Positions 36,344-53,489 of a stretch of 64,000 nt of DNA are shown here, piece by piece. Position 1 is the stretch's first letter; every line of letters begins with the position of its first letter. Source of the stretch: Nymphaea colorata (taxonomy: Eukaryota > Streptophyta > Magnoliopsida > Nymphaeales > Nymphaeaceae); contig NC_045147.1 in assembly GCF_008831285.2 (NCBI RefSeq), positions 14,300,854-14,364,853 on the forward strand, in the 5' to 3' direction. Under the pieces are notes generated by a model. It saw only the letters and a program-made list of their open reading frames with translations, made no database searches and was not told the DNA's origin. Both the position numbers and the translations under genes were made by a program.

Positions 36344-39067
36344 TCAAGCAGCTGGCTGTTTATTCTTTGTGGCCCACCGCTTCCTAGCCTCCTCAAGTGC
36401 TTCATCACGCTGCCTCGAGAGTTCCTGAAACCATTGCTGGTACTGCTGGCTAATCAAATCAAATTCCGCTTTCAACTCCTCATCCTCGTCTTCCTCCAAA
36501 GACGATGAGGCATAGCTCCGGGTGTTCGCAATATCAGCAAAATCGTTTAAATTACAGACTGACAAATCTAAATTTGCCACATCTGCGACGTTGTTTTCCC
36601 TCGTTTCAGGAACCAAATCAACAACATTAGAACATTCAGTTGAGACCCCAGAGGCAACTGACTCAAGGGATTCCTGGTCCGCTGCAGCAGCAGAACTTGA
36701 AGGGGAATCAAATCCACCATGGGACATGGCATCGTCTGGTTTTGTAAATGCACCATCCTCATGCTGCCGCTTTATGGAACCCTCCACAGAACTCAGATCA
36801 ATGCAATAATTCTCCAAATCTGACCCAGACAGGACATCTTCTATGCCTTTGACAGCACTGCTTCCATGTACTCCATCCCATGAATAACCAACGGAGAACC
36901 GAGCATGCTCCGGCACCTTAGATTCTGTCCGGACACAGTTTGTTCCATTTTCTGAGGGGGGAACGGAAGGTTCCCACTCAGGTATTAGTTTCATTATCAG
37001 GAAATCAATGAACTCTGCAATAAATGTGACATCTTGATCAGAGAGATCTAGCTGCTCCACCATCTCACTGGCCACCGAAAGTGCCGTGTCACTGTCAAGG
37101 TAAAACATAAAATGCACATTCTTCACACGACCTACAACAAAAGATTATCTTGTCATTACGAAGCTATGGCTATAATTGAAACAACCCAAGGCCCAAGGAT
37201 TGTCTAATGTAACTGACGTGCAAATTCAGTTAATTAATCTTCCCACCCATTATATCAGATCATCACTTACCATCAGGGCCAGCAATCCTCAGAACTAGAG
37301 ATATAGAATTAGCATCAGTTTTGTCTCCCTTCAACCTGAACGAATAGTTCTTTTTGGACCTCTCGTATTCCAAGCTTGGAAAGCAGTGGGTATTTATGCT
37401 GTTCCTCGAATTAGTGCTCATAGATGACTGCTTGTAGTCATAATCTATGTCCATTGATAATGGTCCAGACTTCACCTGAGTAACAGAAGCCGCATCAGAG
37501 TGCACAGACGAACCTTCCAAGTTTGAGGTTTGGGGCACTAAAGTGGGTAATTGCAGAGAGTTGCAGGCTTGCTCTTTTAAATCAATGTGCTGAAGAAATT
37601 GATATTTCAAAAGCTCCCTTGCAGAAGGCCTTTCCGATGCTGGGGCTAGACATTTCTCAATAAGCAACTTTACTTCAGGATCATTAACCATGTCTAAGGC
37701 TGCAGGTTTGATCCCCTGAAAGGGAAATAATGGATGAATAGCAATACCAGACATAATAAGATCAATTTAACCTAACACATCAGCAAGCTTACAGAAGAGA
37801 CTTTCTTATAAATCTGGGCTGGGTTCTTGCATTCACTGTAAGGGTACTCAAATGTGACCATCTCCAATAAGCACATGCCGAAGGAATATATGTCAACAAG
37901 TTCGTTGTACTCTTCTTCATAAAGCTCTGGAGCCATGAACTCAGGAGTCCCTAAGGTAAAGAGAGTTGGATAGCAGTAAAGATTGACAAAAACCAAAATC
38001 AAAATATCAACCCACAAACAATTCAAGTTATTAGTTACCAATCACGCTTCGGGCACTAGGCTGCTGCATAATAGTTGCTAATCCAAGATCTCCGATCTTT
38101 ACTTGCCCATGATTTCCATTAACGAAAATGTTATCACATTTCAAATCTCTGTGAATAATGGGTGGATTATGCCCATGAAGATATTGCAGTCCACGAAGAA
38201 TCTGTCTGGCCCAGTTCTTTACAGCCTTCATGTCCACCTTTTTATGTTTCAGACGGTACCTAATATTATTTGAAAATTTATTTCACTGCCATATCTACAA
38301 AGATCTCAAAGTATACCACAAAAAATTAAGAATTTCATGATAAGTCATGAAACAATAATTGAAAGGGGTGACTCCAACTTACTTTCTTAGACTCCCAGAC
38401 GTAAACAACTCCGTAATTATGTTGATGGTCTTCTTCTGCTCATCGACCCATGAACTAAAAAATTTGATAATGTTATCGTGTTTAAGCGATTTCAGCAAAT
38501 GCACTTCCGAATACAATCTCTCTAAATCTTCAGGCGACCGTAAGACATCGCCCATTTTGACTTGGTTCCATGCCACTTCTATCCCATCTACTTCATCAAA
38601 TGACCTGTATCTGGATAGACAAGGTTAAGAGGCCCAATCCCAACTCTCTTTGTTCTTCACCTTCAAATTTGGATAAACGATGGAAAGAAAAAATGGAAAT
38701 TTTGAAGGATACACAGTCTTGAATGCTCCCTTACCCAAAACTTCCGTATACTGATAACAACCATACAAGATCGCAATCAAATAAATGCTAATGCAAATAT
38801 CATAAGATATAAGCTATGAACAAATAATACAACAATAGATTCAATTATTTGAGGGAGAAAAAAAGAACCTCCATCAAAAATCAGTCTGAGAATCCTATAA
38901 ACATAAAACGAATTTTCGATCATCTTTTCACAGATGAGAATGAGGCCATTCCCATTGTCGACAGAACTCACCCGGATGTATCGACCACTAGGGTCCGTTT
39001 CCGCAATCTCCAAATCAGGCAGCTCTGATTCGCCGGAACACCGGTCTCCGGTCGGCGAGCCGTTCAT
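36344..39067 (-). CDS. WNK-family serine/threonine kinase (intact copy), WNK8/WNK10-like
   Basis: Seven exons (39067-38972, 38750-38713, 38610-38383, 38259-38039, 37950-37793, 37715-37271, 37131-36344) join in frame to 657 aa. WNK hallmarks: the glycine loop carries the displaced catalytic lysine (K43 in GKGAFKTVY), and the usual VAIK lysine is Asn (N60 in VAWNQV). The catalytic loop is HRDLKCDN (D159), the metal motif is DLG (178-180), and the activation segment ends [12 protein letters not shown]. An OSR1-type C-terminal module follows (RLKGDK...VLRIAGPDG...FYLDSDTA). The C-terminus is a charged coiled-coil-like segment ([20 protein letters not shown]). Kinase sequence resembles Arabidopsis WNK8, whose clade acts in V-ATPase, sugar and flowering signalling. 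The start at 39067 follows an acceptor-like TTTTTTAG; an in-frame ATG at 39154 would add 29 residues. Confidence 0.93.
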
Positions 39068-39660
39068 GTTATCGGAATCCCTAAAAAATGATGCAAGCCA
39101 ACGCAAAAGGACCCCGCAGCCTCGCCTTCTCAGAGACGAGCCACGGCAGTCCATCGCATCGGCATCTCACTGCGCCTACCAGCGAATCCTTCGGACGCGG
39201 CCGCGGACAAAGACGAACCAAACGCCAACCGGAACCGCAATCGACACCAAAGGCCCACCCTACCTCTCTGCGACGACCCCAAAATCATTCCCCCCTTAAT
39301 CGATGCTTCCATTCCAGAAACACCCTTTATCCACAAGAACTACCAGGTCCTAACCCCCACGCCGTGCCGCCGTGGGGCCATCTTCGCCGTCGCCGCCGCA
39401 GAGAGGTGAAACCAAAACCTCCCTTAGAAACCAAGCCGTACCATCTCTGCAATCCCTGCTGGAAGAGGATGAACCAAGAGAAGAGAAGAGAAGGCAGCTG
39501 AAAACCCTAACTGATGGAATTGGGCAGAGAGAAAACCCTACAATTATGCGGAAGGGGCATTCTAGGGTTCGGTGGTGGCGCTAGGTGGCGCCAGAGCGGA
39601 AGAACCGGATGAATCAAACAGATGGATGGCACCGGGAAACCCCTCGCTTCCCTCCCTTCC
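39068..39660 (-). promoter_or_regulatory. WNK leader and proximal promoter with telo-box
   Basis: GC-rich sequence upstream of the WNK start. A telo-box AAACCCTAA is at 39502-39510 (plus-strand orientation). Further AAAACCCTA (about 39533) and CTAGGGTT (about 39552) words follow within 60 bp. Telo-boxes are common in plant promoters and leaders of growth-related genes. The open frames here on both strands are composition-driven and carry no recognisable domain. Confidence 0.4.
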
Positions 39661-39699
39661 CTCTGCGCCAAGATGGACACCCCAACTACCTAACTTACC

Positions 39700-42600
39700 T
39701 GTCACCTATTTATCATTTTTTTCCTTTATTTCATTATTTTATTTATTAACTAAATAAAGTTATTTGTTTTCCCAAATAAATCTTCTCTTATACAAAAATA
39801 ATGTGCATAATTTTTTTTATTTATTTTGGAAGCTTTATTTGCAAATAAATGATTCATGGGATGCTCACAATATTCCCAACACATTTGGGTCAATTGTAGA
39901 AAGAATCACAAGAAGGCCTGGCATCCTCTTTTTTCATTTCTTTTTTCCCAAAATTTTAATGGTAAAACTTCACGGATCCGATCACTTAATCAGCATGGAC
40001 CCGCTTAAGTATCATTTCACTCCGGCACATATGCTTGTTCATTTCCTTTTGTTAAAATATGATTTTTCAAATAATTTAACTTAATTAAGAAATAGTTTTT
40101 TTCTGAAAAACTATATCACAAATGATACCATAATGATAAATTGAAATAGATTTACCATACTATTTATGTAGAATGAATTTACAAAATCAGTCTTTTTAAC
40201 ATGTGGGTTAAATATTTAGACCTTTAAAAGACTCCTGGTCTTTTGTCTTAAGTTTTCAAAGACATCTCAACTACACAAGTTTCTCATGTTTTCCAAATTT
40301 TTAGGCAAAAAGAATTATGTTTTAGTAACTTTTTAACGAAGATATCAGGTATGCAGCAAGCAACGCAATTAATATCAATAAAACTTATTAAAAAAGTGCA
40401 TGGAAAAGCATTAATGTTGTGCCTTTATTGTTTTAAGTATTTTTAGAAATATTCCAAGTACATTAAATATATCAAATAAATTTCATTACCAACAGCATGC
40501 AAAGTTTAGCTCATTTTTTACTCACACGGCTTTGGTTCAGGGGACGTATCGTTCAAATTTCTGTCCCATCAATTTTTTCACGGCCTGAATGCCGGAGATG
40601 CAACATTTTAAATGTTTGCCCATTGATTCATGAAAGACAAAAATAAACGAAAATTTCAGCAACCAAAAACTTTAATTGATGATAATCGTTTGATTTATTT
40701 ATGGTTGAGCAAAAAACAGAAAGAAAATTGTGATGAGCAGATGAACGTTTTTCTTTTTATTTTCTTCACAACTGGATGATAACCATCGTTCATTCACCTC
40801 AATATATAAATAAACATATATCCACTAATATTACTATTATCTAAAATATATATATGTATATTTAATAACCGAAAATTGTTTATTTTTCCAACTCCTTTTT
40901 AAGAAGGTGGACACAAAGAGACATTTATTTATTACAAAATCAGGCCCGAGACCCAAGGGATTCGAACACAATAAATGCCTTAAAATTTGCTTCGTATTTG
41001 CCAACCTCGTCAGTGTCCAAAAAAGGAAGGATTGGATTCATGTATGGATTTACGTTTAAAAATACTTCTTTTTTTTTTTTTTTAAATGGGAAGTAACTAT
41101 TACCATATCTAGCTATTTCGATTTTCGATGTTGCTTAATCCAACTTGGAATGATATACGAATTCCAATGAAAAAATTACAAACGCGATCCGGAAGTATAT
41201 ATCGGGTATCCATAAGATTAACCCAATTAGATTACTAATCACATATTCGATATAGGATTTACCTTATCCAACCGCTTGAATCATCAATGGAATTGTTGGT
41301 CTATGTATGTCTTTGGTGCATTTCGTGCCACAACTTTTTTAAGTGTCCGTATTAATCTGCAAAGTTCTTCATTGCTTTGATTTTCATTTCATAGAAGAGA
41401 ACTCATATTAATCTACAAAGTTCTTCATTCCTTTGATTTTCATAAGGAAAAATATACACCTCGGTCTCTTATCTATATGCCCTTTTAAACTTGGAGGATG
41501 TTGCAAATAACTTTGCCAAGAGGAAAATTTAGAACCCAGTATAATTTTTCTTAAAAAGAAAAACTGTAACAGTATTTCTATACTCTCTCTGTTTTGTCAA
41601 AATTGAATCATACATGTACTAGATTTCCTATCACGTAGTAGCCTACACAAGACAGTACAACTCTTCTAACATAAACTAACACATACCATCCTTAACTGAT
41701 TAAGATTTTGTATGAAGAAAGGCAAGTTGTCCATTTCGAGTCGAGCTTTCTGTGAATTCATGAACAAAGTGTCTTCTCTCGTGCTGCGGAAAGAGAATAC
41801 AAGGGTTTCAAGAGCTTCGGGCACGCATGCTCACAAAATCTTCTTTTTCGTTATAGCAGAAGCAATCTTATCAACCCTCAAAATCATCTTCTTTTCTGTT
41901 ACAGCATAAGCAATCTCATCAACCCTTCCTAGAAATGAGTTGGAAGGGACACCCGTGCCTGAATCCTTGTTGAAATAGCAGCGAAGCACCCTAGTTCCTA
42001 CATGTGCATTTCTCGAACACCAGTATGATCTCATCATTCTAGACCGTGTCGTTAGTGCCATCTTTTGCTTAGACCACTTCAAATTGAAAAATACATCTTG
42101 AATTCCACGATCTGTCAATCTGAGCAAGTGATTCAGGAGCCACTCACGATAATAATTAATGGTGCAATGTCCTGTCTTAATGAACATACAACTAGAAGTG
42201 GAAGCTACATAACTGCTTACACCATATTGGATTAGTAGATGCTTGTGCAATCCCCATGGAAGATGTTCTCGTCACCACAGGCACAACCACTGTCCATCAA
42301 AAACATGAAACTTTCTCATTATATCAATCAAATCGAGAAGATAAATCAGAAATTACATCTAAGCTTGAACAGTATCTACACTTTTGCCAAATTTTCATGC
42401 CATCATATGCCACATAATGTTTCTATATTTAAAAAACCCAGAAACTGAGAACAGAAGTCACAACTGAAAGATGATGAGCTAAGAGAACCTAATACTAGTA
42501 ACTGTCACGGGGGCAATTGGCCAAATTTTGAGGTAAACAGTAACTAGTGCACCAACCAATTTCCTTCAGCATCAGCGTGCAAACTGTCAAAGAGATCCAG

Positions 42601-43355
42601 CATGTGACACTGGTCCAATCACAGTAGAGGCTCACTAATAACCAGAAGGTTATCCGTAGATAAAAGCAAACAAAATCCAATAACATGTGTTTCATTGATG
42701 AAATATGTACTTGATGTCAGTAAACACTCATATTCTTCACAAGGTAAGAGACAAATACATGTTCTTGCAACTTTAAGAACGAGTTATGGATTGACGCCAC
42801 AAGAAGATAATCCAGGCAATATTTGACCAGCCATTTATGAAATGAAATCACTGAGAAAAAAAAAATTAACATAATATAGGGATGGACTGACATGATAAAA
42901 GAAATGACCTCTATATAGACCACAAAGAACATATAAAAAATTCACCCAATGGATCCAGCAGTGAATGAATAAACAAATTAAATAAATTCTAATATGTAGA
43001 TCATGATACAGTTGCTGCACAACGTATTTCTTACATTCGTTATGATCCAACACGTTCTTTTCCCTTTTTCTCTTTTTCACAAGCTAAAAGACAAACACAT
43101 ATATGTCTCACTGCCTTGAAGTTCTGTATTTTTTCCCTGCCCCGTGCTGGCTGGAAGGAATCTCAAACTCTAATGGGAAAGTAGCTTGAATTCTATCTCC
43201 TTTCCTGCGTGATACTCCAAGTTCCAATGACTGTTTCTCCATTCCTCTCTTTCCATCGTTATCAACTTTTTACCTTCAGTCATCCAGTTGCAAAGAATGC
43301 AAAACTGCAGCTTGTTGTTTTGTATCTCCTAGTGTCAATCAGTTGAGAAAAATTT
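39700..43355. other. Intergenic AT-rich DNA between WNK and the PPR gene
   Basis: WNK (minus) and the PPR gene (minus) are separated by about 4 kb. It holds a 56-bp imperfect tandem duplication at about 41351-41453 (ATTAATCTGCAAAGTTCTTC and its variant ATTAATCTACAAAGTTCTTC) and AT-rich runs. The weak minus-strand frame at 41831-42250 is described separately. No other gene-like structure is seen. Confidence 0.4.
41831..42250 (-). other. Weak open frame with an internal tandem duplication, unrecognised
   Basis: The minus strand is open for 139 codons. The segment RVLRCYFNKDSGTGVPSN followed by FLGRVDEIAYAVTEKK looks protein-like, and RVD(E/K)IA(Y/S)A(V/I)TEKK/TKKK then repeats once because about 48 bp of DNA (about 41835-41930) are tandemly duplicated. 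I recognise no family and see no matching splice-linked exons nearby. It could be a remnant exon or chance. Confidence 0.2.
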
Positions 43356-45773
43356 TTATGTCAATAATCTTCTGCCTGAAAGATGAAACAAATATGCAAC
43401 AAATTAGAGGTGAAAAGGAGAACCGCTACAAAAGTTAAGGACTCAACAATACAAATATACAATTATAGGCATAGGAAAGGGAGCTAATCAGATCGAGAAA
43501 ATAATGAGTCACTACTTTACTGTTGGCATAGAAAAAGAGCTAGTAAGCTAAAGAAACAATGAGTTACCAGTGCTGCGCCTCTGAATCCTAATGGCTTCAA
43601 TTTCCAGCTCTTTAGCAGCCTCAATCATCCCCCTTGCATCATATGCCTGGACCATGGAAGCAAAAGTGATATCATCAGGCTGGCACTTCCTCCTTTTCAT
43701 CTCCCCAAACATCTGCTTCATTGCTTTCAACTCCCCAGCACGACCATAGGCACTGATAATGCTGTTGAAAAATGTTGTGTCCAAAACTACATTAGAGTTA
43801 TTTATTTGTCTTAGAATTGTTCCAAACTTATCGAGTCGTCCTGCTTTACTATATCCAGTGATAAGCGAAGTGTACGTGATGCAATTAGGCTTCATTCCTT
43901 GCTTCTTCATCACATCAAAGAAATATTCCATTTGTTGGATATTTCCAGCTTTACCAAATATCTCAATAATTATATTATAAGTAACTATTTCTGGTGAAAA
44001 AAAACGCCTCTTCATAAACTCCAAGACCAATTCAATCTTCTCATAGATGGCTGACTTACCATATGATTTGATCAAGATATTAAATGTTGTCAAATCCGGT
44101 TCAATGCCCATGACTTGAAATTCTTGATACCATGTTTCCATTTTCTCTATTTGGCCAGCATTCCCATAAGCCCATAAGAAAGAGTTCATTGTATATATGT
44201 CAGGCAAACATTTGCCGCCTTCCAGCATATCCATAAGCAAATCTTCCATCAATTCAAGCTTCCCCATCTTCCCATACCCATCAATGATTGTGTTATAAGT
44301 TACAATGCTGCAGTCAAAACCCAAATAGGACATCTCTGTCAGCAGCTTGTTGATCAGATCAAACCGATGCGACTTGCTGCAGCAGTTAATGAGAAGCGTA
44401 TAAGCATATACATCTGGTTTGCATTCACAAACAGTCTTCATCTCGTCAAGTACACGAAATGCCTCATCCAAACGTCCGCTAAGGCCATAAACACCCATTA
44501 AAGAGGTGTAGACATCAACAGTTGGCTTCAGCCCTTCAGACAACATGAGTCTGAAGAGTTCACTTGCTTGTCCAGGTAGTTTGGACCTCCCAAGCATTCT
44601 AAAGAGTTGTACATAAGTTTGACATTTTGGAGTATACCAGTGTTGTATCCGAAGTAATCCAAATATCTGCAAATGCCAAAACAAACGAAAGCTACCACTT
44701 GATACTTCTAAAAACCTCTTACAAACATCCTATTATAAAAAATGCGAAAAATAAACATGATTTGTTTGGCAACGTTATGATCTTTGTCCGGATACGTGCA
44801 AAAGCAATTTTCGATTTCCTTGCAAAAACAATGTGAAAATCTATACGTAACTCAACAGATAAAAAAAGAGGCCCCACGTGACACATTCCCAACCATGTCC
44901 ACCATAGCAAGATTAACAAGCATCGACTGAGATAAAACCTACTACTAATGAGACATTTTTATTTAAATATCCCAGTTGTTTCAAAAAATGAGAGAAAACA
45001 ACGAAATTCGTAGACTCACCGGGCGAATCCCCTGAGATATTCAGAAAAAATTGCGCACAACCAGGTGAACTCTAAGCATTTGAAAACAACAAACCATAAT
45101 CCTTATCAAAACAAAATTACCAAAATAAAAAAGAAGAATGCATTTAATCCCCACAAATGAGAACGCCATAACGGGAGCATAAACGAATAACCAATGAAAA
45201 GAAGTTTAATCCAGTGTCGATCGATTTCTCAAGCCGAATAAAGAGAACGCACTGTACCTACCAGTATCCAACGACTCAAAAGTAGGTAGAAAGTCCCCAA
45301 AAGAAGTACCTTCGAAAAACCAAATTTTTTAGTTCTGCAGACTCCCACTATCAATTACGTTCCTAAACCTCAATAAACACTTTAATTCTCCGCCTTTTTC
45401 ATACCCTAAGAGCAGACTCCCACTGGTCCTGCTCGATGCTCTGAGATAAAGCCTCGAGTACAGCCTTTGGCCACAGCCGACCGGAACGCGAGAACCCTGC
45501 CTTACGCTGGACACTTCCAATAGCGGCCTCCGTCCTCAGGATCTGAGACATCCTCCGCTTCTCGTCCTTCTGGATGCCCTTGGTCGTCACCTCGACGGTC
45601 TTCTTCCCGGAGCTGGTGACGACCGGGACCGATATGGGTTGCCTCCATTCTCCGGAGACGTGCCGAAGAAGGCAAACGCCAGGAGGGCACCGGACTGGAG
45701 AACCGAAGACGTCGAGGGAGGCGGAGGACCCGAGCTTCGCCGGGTCGGCGAAGGCCGCGGAGCATAACGGCAT
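43356..45773 (-). CDS. P-class pentatricopeptide repeat protein, At3g53170-like
   Basis: Three exons: 45773-45405, 44666-43568 and a 20-nt terminal exon 43375-43356 encoding the last residues RRLLT plus stop. The product is 495 aa. The N-terminus, starting MPLCSAAFADPAK, looks like an organelle transit peptide. It is followed by the block RRMSQILRTEAAI...LWPKAVLEAL, then about ten 35-residue P-type repeats without E or DYW extensions. Order and sequence (LLRIQHWY, MLSEGLKPTVDVYTSLM, FGKAGNIQQMEYFFDVMKK) match Arabidopsis At3g53170 throughout. Such proteins bind organellar RNA; the target is unknown here. The frame is open upstream of 45773 but has no ATG there. If the terminal exon is not used, the second exon reads through its donor to a stop at 43548, changing only the final few residues. 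Confidence 0.92.
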
Positions 45774-46001
45774 GCCTAATTCCGAGTGACCGCCGGCTCG
45801 CCCGATGGAAATAATATCCTGGGGTTGGCCGGAAAAATGAAGGTGAAAGAGTGATGACCTCCCCGTGAAGCCCAATCAGCGGGAAAGGTTGACAAATTTT
45901 ACGAGTACAGACGAAACTTTTTAGCGGAAATACAATAACGAGGTCGTGTTTAACTTTTTTCTTTCACATTTAGTGGAAACTTAAGAATGTGCCTAAAATT
46001 T

Positions 46002-46100
46002 TTTGACATATTAGTGTTCTTTTTGCCAGGCTCCTCAAACTTCGCCTTTCCTTTGCAAGTTTTTTTTTTTTAGTGGCAAAAAGAACACTAATATGTCAAA
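46002..46100. repeat. Perfect 27-bp inverted repeat (hairpin) upstream of the PPR gene
   Basis: Arms at 46002-46028 (starts TTTGACATATTAGTGTTC) and 46074-46100 are exact reverse complements over 27 bp, with a 45-nt spacer. The structure lies about 230 bp upstream of the PPR start codon. It could be a fold-back transposon remnant or a transcribed hairpin. Confidence 0.9.
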
Positions 46101-47890
46101 CGTTTTTTGAAGAGTCATTTGGTAACAGTAATACACTATTATTGTTTCATAAATTTGAGATATTTTTTTTAGAAAGAGTTATTGTTTCATGAATTTGATT
46201 AAAAAATAAGGCACATTTTTAAAACAATATATTGTATTGTTTTGTAGAAGCATCTTTATCGCTATTAAACTATCTGGAGTTTTTGTAAAATTACATTTGC
46301 ACATAAACCCAAGTCATAAGCATGAATCTATGTCATTGTTTGAGCCAATTGATGGGACAATAACAAATGGATTTGTCCTACAAAATAAAGCACATTCATA
46401 AAACAATATGCAATGGTGTAGTGATTTACAATTTTTTTCTATTTTGAGATAGATTCATAAGATAATAACAGCACATTACTGCTTTATAAATGGCTTCGTA
46501 AAATCAAGAGTTAGAGAGGCCGAAGAGGCTACTTGTGTCTTTTTAGCTCCATTAAATTTTCTAATCTTTTTGTAAAATTACATGTGCACATTAACTCAAG
46601 TCATAAGCATCATCATGTTTCATGTTTTAACCAAGTGGGTAGTGAGTTGAATTATATGGCTCTGCTTTCTCTTTAGAGGTATAAAGACACTTTTTAGGTG
46701 CCATAAATCAACCCAAAAAATTAAGATAAGTTCATGAGACACTATAATTTTCGTTGTATGAATAGTAAATTCACGAGACACTTACAAAATGTCCTTGTTA
46801 TTACCAGGGTGGCTTGGTCGAGTGTGTAGCGCAGCAAGGGTGAACAACAATGAAGAAAAAAATGTTTAAATATTATATGAACAACTACTAAATGCTTAGT
46901 CACTTGGGAAGATGGTGGGTCAATGCCTTGATATTATTAACGTGTATAACAATTATTGCACTTGAAATCCAATGAAAATTTTAATATGGGTAATCTGAAG
47001 ATGTTTTAGTGATGTTTAAAGAAATAATTAGGAAAGCAAAGTGAATACTTATATAAGGTACCTATTTGTAAAATGGAAAAAATAGTTACAAATTTTAATA
47101 ATTGTCTCGTTTTAGTGAATCCACTCCCTCGACATGGAAGTTTCGTACCGATAGGTGTAGCATATGTCACCTACATGTGGTGGTGCCGGTGCTCGATACG
47201 GCACATTTAAAAAAGTACGATATTTATTATTATTATTATTAATTTATTATTATAATATGTTATATATATATAAATATAAATGACAAAAAATTATAAACAT
47301 TATATATAATATATATTATATCAAACAAATATTCAATTTGTAGCCAGGCCAACTGCGCACGCATGTTACACACCGGCGGCCGATACTTCCTTTGGTGCGC
47401 TCCACGGGCTTCGATACGCTGACCACGTGTAGGCCACACCCTCTTCTCCTCCTCTATTTTCCTTCTGCTACTTTCAACGTGCTTTTCCCTTTCCCTTCCC
47501 TTTTATAGGGAGTCGAATAATCCATTGTTTTACTCTGGCCACTTTTCTTGAGTATTTTGGCCTTTGCTTTCCCCAAATTAAGCGGGAAGCTGAGTTTCTG
47601 CTGGTCTCTGATGCATCCCATGGTCAATCTCTATCTTACATGCATGTGCAGGATGATGGCTGGTCTGCGATCCACTTCTCTTGATTAACTTCAGAAAATT
47701 TTGCACCCGGATATTCTGCCATTCTCTCGAGCAAAAAATGGTGGGAAAATTGCTCATTTGCTCATTTATTTTCCTTTATTTGATCAATAATGGCAACTGT
47801 TTCTTGGCGTCCTGTTTGTGGTATGTGTTTTCTTCTTTTTGTTCTCTAACTATTCATGTTGGATTGGTTTCTTTCTCTGTTGTCTATTTT
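46101..47890. other. Intergenic DNA and probable 5' leader of the ITPK4-type gene
   Basis: 46120-46800 contains scattered GTTTCATAAATTTGAG and ACATTTGCACATAAACC-type words that recur within the stretch, suggesting decayed MITE-like repeats. 47220-47330 is almost pure AT. From about 47440 GC rises, and the interval to 47890 probably contains the leader exon(s) of the downstream gene, with a possible donor after 47819 (TTTGTG/GTATGT) and the acceptor TTTTTGTAG ending at 47895. I could not identify the HAD-like N-terminal domain that full-length ITPK4 proteins carry. Confidence 0.4.
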
Positions 47891-47907
47891 TGTAGGCAGT
47901 AGATGAA

Positions 47908-53489
<5,582 letters not shown>

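Larger units (their letters stand above)
26972..38698 (+). repeat. Right copy of ~11.7-kb direct duplication
   Basis: Same content and order as 13795-25510. The first ~3.5 kb differ from the left copy by many one-base indels (for example GGAAAATAC versus GGAAATAC in Yippee); the middle is essentially identical. After 38698 this copy continues into the WNK 5' exons and unique sequence, whereas the left copy folds back on itself. It therefore looks like the start of a second contig that overlaps the end of the first. Confidence 0.93.

Noticed and set aside
13795-38698. True recent tandem gene duplication of Yippee-RPC10-WNK.
   Set aside because: Identity extends through introns and microsatellites, the junction is a 100-N gap next to a fold-back palindrome, and indels cluster at contig tips. 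An assembly overlap explains all of this more simply, though depth data would be decisive.
38934-39584. Plus-strand frames opposite WNK exon 1.
   Set aside because: Shadows of the GC-rich WNK leader; Pro/Arg-rich, no domain, no splice-linked continuation.
40950-40985. tRNA-like word GGGATTCGAAC.
   Set aside because: No acceptor stem, D-arm or anticodon arm can be built around it.
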